Source: an uncultured Hymenobacter sp.
Lineage (GTDB): Bacteria > Bacteroidota > Bacteroidia > Cytophagales > Hymenobacteraceae
Length of the DNA stretch: 7,267 bases
Assembly: GCA_937871705.1 (NCBI GenBank)
Contig: CALMOO010000387.1
Location: 1 to 7,267, forward strand
Direction: 5' to 3'
Under the pieces are notes generated by a model. It was not told where the DNA came from and made no database searches. It saw only the letters and a program-made list of their open reading frames with translations. Below, piece after piece: positions 1-6,800 of the stretch; the stretch's first letter is position 1, and each line of letters starts with the position of its first letter. The translations under genes were made by a program, and so were the position numbers.

Positions 1-335
1 GTGCCGAGTAGCTGGTTTTGCTCCAGCGACTGGGGGTTGAAGACCCAGTTGTGATAGCCGGGGGCATAGAGCTGCTCGCGCAGCAGCCCCGACTGACTTT
101 GGCGCAGCGTGCCCGCTAGCATAAAGCTTAGCTCCACCACCGGCCGTTCGTTCAGGTGCTGCCAAGGCGTAGCAGGCTGCTCGGCCACGAAGCGCGTTTC
201 GGAGAGCACCAGCCCGCCAGCGGCCACCATGCGGGTCGTGCCCTGGCAGCCAGCTAGCGAGAGGGCAACGTGCTGCTCCTGGCCTTCGGGCAGGTAAAAG
301 CCGGCGGCAAAGGAGGGAGACGAAACAGGCTCCAT
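1..335 (-). CDS. AraC-type transcriptional regulator, N-terminal part (3' end outside window)
   Basis: Reading the minus strand from the ATG at 335-333 gives 111 codons with no stop, running off the window start. The protein begins MEPVSSPSFAAGFYLP. Around residues 66-100 it has the pattern VVELSFMLAGTL, then a Gly-rich turn and APGYHNWVFNPQ. This resembles the cupin-like sensor domain of Bacteroidota AraC/PchR-type regulators, in which a segment like 'xELhFxLxG' is followed by 'xxHNLxFxP'. The paired DNA-binding helix-turn-helix motifs would lie C-terminal and are not in the window, so the family call rests on the sensor half only. The ATG is chosen because codon use and family-like sequence start soon after it, and because it leaves a compact divergent gap to the flavin monooxygenase. 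That position suggests it controls the neighbour, and probably itself. No Shine-Dalgarno is evident. Other cupin-domain proteins remain possible. Confidence 0.66.
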   Translation of the reverse strand, partial: MEPVSSPSFAAGFYLPEGQEQHVALSLAGCQGTTRMVAAGGLVLSETRFVAEQPATPWQHLNERPVVELSFMLAGTLRQSQSGLLREQLYAPGYHNWVFNPQSLEQNQLLG

Positions 336-348
336 AGGCAGGCCAGTG

Positions 349-356
349 CAAACAAA
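349..356 (-). promoter_or_regulatory. Weak putative -7 box for the AraC-type regulator
   Basis: On the minus strand this reads TTTGTTTG, five of six defined positions of TAnnTTTG, and continues CA like the box facing the other way. It would place the transcript start about 7-8 nt before the regulator ATG, an unusually short leader. The call is therefore tentative. Confidence 0.25.
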
Positions 357-407
357 AATGGTACGAATTGCTCCCGATTATGCCCTGCCGAGCGCCGCCG
401 GGCCGCG

Positions 408-415
408 CACCTTTG
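408..415 (+). promoter_or_regulatory. Putative -7 box for the monooxygenase gene
   Basis: CACCTTTG matches the Bacteroidota -7 consensus TAnnTTTG at five of six defined positions and is followed by CA, a common extension. Transcription would begin near base 421, giving a leader of about 32 nt before the ATG at 453. No convincing TTG-type -33 element sits 19-21 bp upstream. The box lies downstream of the alternative upstream start at 270, which argues for the ATG at 453 as the true start. Confidence 0.45.
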
Positions 416-452
416 CAGGACGTTTTTTTCTACTGCTTTTCCCCGCAAAGTT

Positions 453-2069
453 ATGGTCCTTGCCACTTCCAGTCTTCCGCCCCACGTGCCCGTGTTGATT
501 GTGGGCGGCGGCTTTGCTGGCCTCACGGCCGCGCTGTGCCTGCAGCAGCAAGGTATTGCGTACCTGCTCCTTGAGCGCCACCCTGGCACCTCTATCCTCC
601 CCAAGTCGCGCGGCCTCGACCTGCGCAGTATGGAAATCTTTCGCGAGCTAGGCCTCAGTGAAGCCCTGCGCGAGGCGGGCCGCGACTTGGCCCTGGCCTG
701 GGGCGTGCTGCGCGGCCCCAGCCTGGCCCAAACCCTGGCCACCCAGCCCCTCGCCAATGCCGAGCGCGTCACCCATCCTAGCCAGCTCGCCGCCTTCGCG
801 CGCCTGGCCGCTCAAAGCCCCGAAAGCGGCGCCCGCTGCACCCAGGACCTGGCCGAGCCCGTGCTACGCCAGGCAGCCCAGGTGCGGGGCGGCGACCTGC
901 GCTTTCACTACGAACTGCGGCATTTCGTGCAAGACGCCGACCGCGTCACGGCCACCGTGCACGACCGCAGCACGGGCGCCGAGCACACGCTCACGGCCGA
1001 CTACCTGCTGGCCGCCGACGGTGCCAATAGTCTCATCCGCCAGGCCATGCACGTCGCCACCAGCGGCCGAGGCAGCCTGGGTCACTACATCAACGTGTAC
1101 TTCGAGGCCGATTTGACCAAGCTGGTGCGGGGCCGCGAATTCAGCATGTTTCTACTGCAAGAGCCCGATTTGACAAGCTTTTTACTAACCATTAATAACC
1201 GCGACCGCTGGGCCATGCACCTGCGCTACTACCCCGAACAGGGCCAGCAGCCAGCCAATTTTACGGAGCCGGTGCTCCAGCGCCTGCTGCACCGGGTGCT
1301 GGGCCTGCCCGGGCTGCCCATCCGCATCCTGAGCGCGCGGCCCTGGGAAATGAGTGTGCGCACCGTAGAGCAGGCGCAGGTTGGCCGGGTGTTTCTGGCC
1401 GGCGACGCTGCCCATACCATGACCCCGTACGCTGGCAAGGGCGCCGCCACCGGCGTGCAGGACGTGCACAACCTGGCCTGGAAGCTAGCCGCCGTACTGC
1501 GCGGCCAAGCCGGCCCCGCTCTGCTGGCCAGCTATAGTGCCGAGCGCCAACCCATTGGCGCCTTCTACGCCCACCTCTCGGGCGACATGGCCGATGCCCA
1601 CGGCCTCGTAGACCCCGCCAAGATGAAAGCCCACGCGCAGGCCCTGCTGGGCCTGCCCGATTATACCTACCGCTTGGCGGCCGTGCTGTCGGGCGCCGAC
1701 GGCCCCACTACCCCCGCCAGCGCCCTACCCCTGGCCGGCCTGCCCGGCACCCGCCTGCCGCACCTCTGGCTCGACGATGCCCACACCACCTCAACGCTCG
1801 ACTGGTGCCGAGGGAGCTTTCTGCTGGTTGCCAGCGGGGAGGCAGCCCCCTGGCAAGCGCGCTACGCTGATTTGGCCCACAACTGGCCGCTGGTAGTGCA
1901 CGAATTGCCGACGCCCACCACCCGCCGCACCTGGCAGCAGCTGACGCGCACGCAGCCGGGAGACGCGTTGCTGGTGCGCCCCGATGGGTTTGTAGCAGCG
2001 CACCTGCTGGCTGCGAGCACCGCAGCAGACCTAGCCACGAGCTGGCGGCAATTACTGGCGTGGGCGTAA
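453..2069 (+). CDS. FAD-dependent class A aromatic-ring monooxygenase (538 aa)
   Basis: A cytoplasmic flavoprotein predicted to use NAD(P)H and O2 to hydroxylate an aromatic or polyketide-like substrate. Dinucleotide-binding GGGFAG is at residues 18-23, with Glu41 ending the second beta strand. The family segment 'PKSRGLDLRSMEIFRELGL' follows. The DG motif is at Asp189-Gly190 (LLAADGANS), and the flavin-phosphate GD motif at Gly317-Asp318 (LAGDAAH), followed by QDVHNLAWKLA. A C-terminal thioredoxin-like tail ends with LLVRPDG (506-512). Order and length fit the TfdB/PheA/RdmE-like group, which includes phenol, anthracycline and rifampicin hydroxylases; the substrate cannot be read from sequence. 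The frame is open upstream to an ATG at 270, but the ATG at 453 is preferred: the fold begins just after it, a -7 box lies at 408, and the longer start would overlap the divergent gene. Oddity: the usual GG-G-NTG loop after the GD motif reads AGKGAATG (327-334). Regulation by the divergent AraC-like protein is inferred. Confidence 0.9.
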   Translation: MVLATSSLPPHVPVLIVGGGFAGLTAALCLQQQGIAYLLLERHPGTSILPKSRGLDLRSMEIFRELGLSEALREAGRDLALAWGVLRGPSLAQTLATQPLANAERVTHPSQLAAFARLAAQSPESGARCTQDLAEPVLRQAAQVRGGDLRFHYELRHFVQDADRVTATVHDRSTGAEHTLTADYLLAADGANSLIRQAMHVATSGRGSLGHYINVYFEADLTKLVRGREFSMFLLQEPDLTSFLLTINNRDRWAMHLRYYPEQGQQPANFTEPVLQRLLHRVLGLPGLPIRILSARPWEMSVRTVEQAQVGRVFLAGDAAHTMTPYAGKGAATGVQDVHNLAWKLAAVLRGQAGPALLASYSAERQPIGAFYAHLSGDMADAHGLVDPAKMKAHAQALLGLPDYTYRLAAVLSGADGPTTPASALPLAGLPGTRLPHLWLDDAHTTSTLDWCRGSFLLVASGEAAPWQARYADLAHNWPLVVHELPTPTTRRTWQQLTRTQPGDALLVRPDGFVAAHLLAASTAADLATSWRQLLAWA

Positions 2070-2140
2070 GTCAAGCCCCTGGCCCTTTTTGAATACGAGT
2101 CTGGTAAATTATTTAAAGAGGCTTTTCTCTGCACCTAAGC

Positions 2141-2163
2141 TTGGGGTTGTCGCCCCAACTTTT
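2141..2163 (+). terminator. Probable intrinsic terminator after the monooxygenase gene
   Basis: TTGGGG (2141-2146) pairs perfectly with CCCCAA (2153-2158) across a 6-nt loop, and CTTTT follows. Weak extra pairing is possible outside one mismatch (AAG against TTT). It starts 72 nt after the stop codon. The T-run is short, so efficiency is uncertain. Confidence 0.55.
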
Positions 2164-2259
2164 GCCGAATGCCTTGCCTATTGAGGCCAATTGAAAATCA
2201 AAATCGTACATAATTAAGGGGTAATTGCTGCTGGTAACATTCAACTAATAAGTAGTACG

Positions 2260-2267
2260 GAACTTTG
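2260..2267 (+). promoter_or_regulatory. Putative -7 box for the nuclease gene
   Basis: GAACTTTG matches TAnnTTTG at five of six defined positions inside the AT-rich spacer. A transcript would start near 2273, leaving a leader of about 70 nt. No good -33 TTG is seen at the expected distance, so this is a candidate only. Confidence 0.33.
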
Positions 2268-2280
2268 TCACTGTATTATG

Positions 2281-2293
2281 GGCTAATGTAGCC
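2281..2293 (+). other. Small hairpin in the putative nuclease leader
   Basis: GGCTA (2281-2285) pairs with TAGCC (2289-2293) across the 3-nt loop ATG, with a possible outer G-T pair. It lies just downstream of the predicted transcript start. No U-run follows, so it does not look like a terminator; any leader function is unproven. Confidence 0.3.
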
Positions 2294-2342
2294 TTATGCA
2301 ATAATTTAGATAGTAAGTAGTTCCTTTTTTTCTTTTTATTGA

Positions 2343-3683
2343 ATGAACAAATACCTACTGCGGTACGGCAGACCCCTGCTTCTCATATGCTGTGTCAGCT
2401 TTATGGTGCCGGCCCGGCCCGGCGCCAGCCACACACTCGCGCCCACGCACCTCACGGCTAGCCCGCCCGAATCCTTCGAAACCGGCTCCAAAACCGACTA
2501 TTCTACCGGTACCGTAGCCTTCGCCAGCGGCGAGTGGACGCTGGCCGACGCGGTGGTGGGCACCGATGCCGCCGACCACAAGAATGGGGCGCAGGCCGTG
2601 CGTTTGCAGCAGGCCGGCGCGCTTACCATGAACTTCTTTGTGGCTACTGGCGCCGCTACCGTCACGGTGCAGCACGCTAGCTACGGCACCGACGGCAGTA
2701 GCAGCTGGGAGCTGTGGGCGCAGTCGGATGCCTGCGCCTGCACCAAGTGGACGAAAGTGGGCACCACGGTGCTGACTTCCTCGCCCGTGCTCCAGGCGGC
2801 GTCCTTCACGGTGAATATACCGGGTAGGGTGCGGTTTGAAATCCGCAAAACGTCGGGTGGCAAGGCGCGGCTCGACATCGACGACTTTACCGTGACCGAC
2901 TACGGGGTAGCGCAGCCCTCGACCGACAACAGCAACTTGGCCCTGGGCAACCCGAGCGGCGCGGCCACCGACCTGTCGATGCCCAATAACTACTTACTGG
3001 TGAAGCCGCAGTACTCGGTGTCGTACAACCGCGACCAGGGCAAGCCCAACTGGGTAGGCTGGCACCTGGACCTCTCGGACCGGGGTAGCCAGGACCGGCA
3101 GGATGACTTCCGAGCCGACTTTACGCTGCCCGACGACTGGTACCACGTCACCGAAATCAGCTACCAGGGCTCGGGTTTTGACCGCGGCCACAACTGCCCG
3201 TCGGCCGACCGCACCTCGACGCTGAAGAACAACTCGGCCACGTTCCTGATGAGCAACATAATGCCCCAGGCACCCCAAAACAACCAGCAAACCTGGGCCA
3301 ACCTGGAGAACTACACGCGTTCGTTCTTGGCTAGCGGCAACGAAGTGTACATTATCTGCGGCAGCTATGGGGTAGGGGGCACAGGCTCGAACGGCGGCGT
3401 GACTACCACGCTCGACAATGGCCACGTAACGGTGCCCAGCCGCTGCTGGAAAGTGGTGGTGATTTTGCCGGTCGGTGATAACGACGTGGCGCGCGTGAAC
3501 GCCAATACCCGCATCATCGCCATCGACACGCCAAATATCAATTCCATCAACACCGATTGGGGCGTTTACCGCACCAGCGTAGACGCTATCGAAGCCGCTA
3601 CGGGCCTGGATTTGCTGTCCAACCTGCCGGTGGAGGTGCAGTCGACCGTCGAGTCGAAAATCGACGGCGGTCCGGTTAGCTAG
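2343..3683 (+). CDS. Exported DNA/RNA non-specific endonuclease with N-terminal beta-sandwich-like domain (446 aa)
   Basis: Predicted to cleave DNA and RNA without sequence preference outside the cytoplasm, by the one-metal beta-beta-alpha mechanism of the Serratia nuclease (NucA/NucB) family. Residues 1-29 form a Sec signal peptide: basic N-end, hydrophobic core PLLLICCVSF, small residues near PGAS. Residues 43-187 are a separate Thr/Ser/Gly-rich domain, from ESFETGS to LDIDDFTV, resembling a beta-sandwich and possibly for binding or stability. Residues 200-430 are the nuclease domain. The signature FDRGHNCPSADRT gives catalytic His283 in DRGH (280-283). PQNNQQTWANLE supplies the expected magnesium ligand Asn314 and helper Glu322. 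All key residues are present, so activity is expected. No T9SS C-terminal sorting domain is visible; the protein ends DGGPVS soon after the nuclease fold. There is no Shine-Dalgarno, but a pyrimidine-rich run precedes the ATG. It lies 59 bp upstream of the large surface protein. Confidence 0.92.
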   Translation: MNKYLLRYGRPLLLICCVSFMVPARPGASHTLAPTHLTASPPESFETGSKTDYSTGTVAFASGEWTLADAVVGTDAADHKNGAQAVRLQQAGALTMNFFVATGAATVTVQHASYGTDGSSSWELWAQSDACACTKWTKVGTTVLTSSPVLQAASFTVNIPGRVRFEIRKTSGGKARLDIDDFTVTDYGVAQPSTDNSNLALGNPSGAATDLSMPNNYLLVKPQYSVSYNRDQGKPNWVGWHLDLSDRGSQDRQDDFRADFTLPDDWYHVTEISYQGSGFDRGHNCPSADRTSTLKNNSATFLMSNIMPQAPQNNQQTWANLENYTRSFLASGNEVYIICGSYGVGGTGSNGGVTTTLDNGHVTVPSRCWKVVVILPVGDNDVARVNANTRIIAIDTPNINSINTDWGVYRTSVDAIEAATGLDLLSNLPVEVQSTVESKIDGGPVS

Positions 3684-3712
3684 GCTGCGGGCCTACCCCC
3701 TTCTTTTTCTTT
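3681..3712 (+). terminator. Weak possible terminator overlapping the nuclease stop codon
   Basis: TAGGC (3681-3685, beginning with the stop codon) pairs with GCCTA (3691-3695) over a 5-nt loop. The stem is followed by CCCCC and a T-rich run (TTCTTTTTCTTT, 3701-3712). The short stem and interrupted T-tract suggest at best partial termination, so read-through into the downstream gene is likely. Confidence 0.3.
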
Positions 3713-3742
3713 CAGGATTTTATTTGGCCCTATGGCCTTTCT

Positions 3743-3859
3743 ATGTCTTTTACTTTTAATCTTTTAGGGCAAGCACGGCGCTCTTCGCAGCTAACGAGCC
3801 GGCTCAGCCGTTTGCTGGCCCTGGTTATCTGGGGCGCGCTGCCCCTGGCCGCCCAGGCC
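3743..3859 (+). other. Signal peptide coding segment of the large surface protein
   Basis: Codons 1-39 encode Arg-rich residues up to 23, a hydrophobic core at 24-36 and the Ala-Gln-Ala cleavage motif at 37-39, so the mature protein would start at Gln40. This is a standard Sec signal with a somewhat long N-region. There is no cysteine at the cleavage site, so it is not a lipoprotein. Confidence 0.8.
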
Positions 3860-6800
3860 CAACTGGCCCTACCCTCGGCGGACCCGGTTACGGAAAATTT
3901 TGATGGGCTGGGCAAGGCTACGCTGGCCACGCTGCCCACGGGCTTTAAGCTGGCTACTGGTAGCAAGGTTTCGTACTCGGCGGCTTCCACCACGCCTACT
4001 ACCCCCCGCGTGGGCGGTACTACGGGCACTGGCGCGCTAAACAGCAGCTCGGGCGGCGGCGACTACAACTTTGCCAATGGGGTGGCGGCTACCGCCCCCG
4101 ACCGGGCGCTTGGCTTTTTGTCAAGCAGCACGGCGCCAGCGCCGCGGCACATTTTGCTCCAAGTGCAAAACACGACGGGCAGCACGGTGAGTGATTTAAC
4201 GGTGGCGTTCGACGTTGAGAAATACCGCAACGGCACCAACCCCTATGACTGGCAGTTCTATACCAGCCTCAACGGCACGGATTGGACGATGTCGACCGAT
4301 GGCAGCCAGAGCCTCCCAGCCGATGCGGACAATGCGGTTGTGAACCCCACGACTACTATTTCGAAAAGCGTTAAGCTGAGCAACCTCAACCTGGCACCTG
4401 CTGCGTTCTACTACCTGCGCTGGTCGTACGTAGGCGTGGTGGCCAACACCTATGGCCAAGGCTTGGGCCTTGATAACCTAACGATTACCCCTTCGCTGGC
4501 AGGTGGCACTACCCCGACGCCCGCGTTGACTATCACGACGGGTAGCGCCTCGGCAACCTCGTTTTGCCTGACTTCAACTACGGGCAGCCCGACGTTTACC
4601 GTAGCTTTTACCAGCAGTGGCACGTTTACGGGCACCTTCAAGGCGCAGCTTTCCGATGCGGCGGGCGTGTTCCCAACGAATTCTACCGACAATGTTATTG
4701 GCAGAGGTGCGGTTTCGCCGATTACAGCTACCCTGCCGGCCGGCACGCCGAGCGGTAGCGGCTACCACATTCGGGTGCTGAACGACGCGCCGCTCACCTA
4801 CGGCGCTGACAATGGCCAGAACCTAACCGTCATTCAGTCGCCTGATAACAATACCGTTACAGTTTCGCCCGCGACGAGCCAGACGCTCCTGACTACCGAA
4901 ACCGGCGCCACCCTAACGGCTACCGCTACTTCGCCATCCACCTTTGCCTGGTACTACGGCCCCACTGCGAACGGGCCATTTACGACTGCTATTGCGGGCG
5001 CTACGGCGGCCACCTACACCGTAAAAGGCGCCGACTTTGGGGCTGCCGGCACCTACTACCTGGCTGCCCAGGCTACCACCACGACTGCGTGCGGAGCTAT
5101 CACGGGCTTGAGTGCGCCCATTACGGTGACCGTTTCGGCACCGCCGGTAGTGGTGACGCCGGCGCTGACGGCTTCGCTGACGACCGTGCCTGACTTTGGC
5201 AGCGTTGCCAGCGGAGCTGCTTCGGCCTCGAAAAGCTTCACCGTGAGCGGCACCAACCTTAGCGGCGTGGTGACGGTAACGCCGGCTGCGGGCTTTGAGA
5301 TTCGCACCGGCGCGCAAGCCTTTGCCTGCTGCGCGATTGAGCTGACGCCCGTGGGCGGCACGGTTAGCGCTACCATCGACGTGCGTTTCGTGCCGACGGC
5401 GGCGCAGGCCTACGCGGCAGCCATTGCGCTAAGCAGCCCCGGCGTGTCCGCGCTGTCCGTCAGCGTGACGGGCACTGGCTTTGCGCCCGTTTATCCGGCC
5501 ACGACGAGCACGGCGGCCGTGACGGCCCTCACGCCCACCGGCGCCACCACCGGCGGCTCGGTAGACGCCGACGGCGGCAGCGCTGTGACGGCGCGCGGCG
5601 TGGTGTGGAGCAAGCTTGCTACCCCCACCTTGGCGGCTAGCAAGACGGTAGATGGCGCCGGCACCGGCGCGTTTACCAGCACCCTGGCCGGCTTGCTGCC
5701 CGGCACAACCTACTTCGTGCGAGCCTACGCTACCAACGCCGCCGGCACGGCCTACGGCGAGGAGTTTTCCTTCACCACCGTGGCGATACCGCTGGCGGCC
5801 GAGCCCACCACTCAAAGCACGCTCACGGCGAGCGCCGTAACCAGCACCTCGCTGCAGCTGAACCTGGCGGGCGGTAACGGCACCAAGCACCTAATTCTGG
5901 CGCACCTCACCAGCGCCGTGGACGCGGCGCCGGTCGATGCGACCACTTACACGGCCGATGCGGCTTTCGGTGCGGGCACCTTGCTGGGCACCGGCAATTA
6001 TGTGGTGTACGCCGGCACTGGCTCGAGCGTAACCGTGACCGGCCTGCGGGCCAACTCGACCTACACTTTTGCGGTGTTTGACTACAACGATAACGACACG
6101 CCCTACGCGGAAAACTACCTGACCACGGCGCCCGGCACCCTCACCCAGGCCACGCCCAATGCCCCGGCCGCCCTGCTACTCGAAGAGAACTTTGCCTACC
6201 CCTCCGGCGCGGCCCTATCGGCCAACAACTGGACGGCCCACAGCGGCGCCGGCACCAACGCCATCAGTGTGACGGCCAGCGGCCTGAGCTACCCTGGCTA
6301 CGGCGCCAGCGGCATCGGCAATGCAGCGGCCGTTACGGCCAACGGCGAAGACGTGAGCCGCACCTTTGCGCCCGTGGCGCCCCACACGCCGGTGTACGTA
6401 TCGTATCTGGTGAACGTGGCCAGCGCCACCGCAACTGGCGATTATTACTTCCACCTCGGCCCTACCCCCCTCAGCAGCAACTTCCGCAGCCGGGTGTTTG
6501 TGCGCAAGAGCACTACTACGAATAAGGTGCAGTTTGGCATCAGCGGCAGCGGCACGGCCAGCTACTCAACCACGGACTACGACCTGAACACCACGTATTT
6601 GCTGGTGGTGAAGTACACGTTTGACGAAACCGGCAACCTGTCGCAGCTATTTGTGAACCCCACTGGCGACGCCGAGCCAACCACGGCCGACGCCAGCTCG
6701 GCGGAAGCAGGCAGCACCTCGCCAGCCAACATCGGCACCGTCGCCTTACGCCAGGGCGGCAGCTCGCCAAATTTGGTGGTAGATGGCATTCGGGTGGGCA

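Larger units (their letters stand above)
336..452. promoter_or_regulatory. Divergent intergenic control region between regulator and monooxygenase
   Basis: This 117-bp gap separates the start codons of two outward-facing genes and must hold both promoters and any operator of the regulator. It contains TGCAAA at 347-352 and its inverted copy TTTGCA at 412-417. Each forms the core of a -7-like box for the gene transcribed away from it. The middle is GC-rich (391-408) and the monooxygenase-proximal part is T-rich (422-440). I found no long perfect palindrome that would stand out as an operator. Confidence 0.6.
2070..2342. other. AT-rich intergenic spacer of 273 bp without a gene
   Basis: Composition shifts sharply to AT-rich relative to both flanking genes, and no frame shows credible coding on either strand. 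The first part holds a stem-loop that can terminate the monooxygenase transcript. The second part, from about 2220, holds the likely promoter and 5' leader of the nuclease gene, ending in a long pyrimidine run (2321-2339) directly before its ATG. The octamer TAAGTAGT occurs twice, at 2249-2256 and 2314-2321. Confidence 0.7.

Noticed and set aside
109..297. 62-residue plus-strand reading frame at the window start
   Set aside because: It is antisense to the regulator, whose minus-strand translation looks like a real protein; the plus-strand peptide is Ser/Pro/Arg-rich without motifs.
270..452. N-terminal extension of the monooxygenase by 61 residues
   Set aside because: It overlaps the divergent regulator, precedes the likely promoter, lacks family-like sequence, and is not needed for the FAD fold.
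254..772. 172-residue minus-strand reading frame
   Set aside because: It is Arg/Ser/Pro-rich and overlaps both the regulator in another frame and the conserved FAD-binding region of the monooxygenase; it is a GC-rich shadow.
2343..2430. Lipoprotein signal in the nuclease (Cys16-Cys17)
   Set aside because: The residues before the cysteines are Leu-Leu-Ile rather than the small residue a lipobox requires, and the cysteines lie within the hydrophobic core.
3719..3726. Possible -7 box TTTATTTG before the surface-protein gene
   Set aside because: It has one mismatch in T-rich DNA and would leave only about a 10-nt leader; it is indistinguishable from background, and cotranscription with the nuclease is equally likely.
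3732..3767. Tiny frame starting at the ATG at 3732 (MAFLCLLLLIF)
   Set aside because: It is hydrophobic and overlaps the surface-protein start out of frame, but it is only 11 residues long in a T-rich stretch; this is most likely chance.
5429..5890. 153-residue minus-strand reading frame inside the surface-protein gene
   Set aside because: Its Gly/Ala/Arg-rich composition and lack of motifs, against clear ASH-like and FnIII-like modules on the plus strand, mark it as a shadow.
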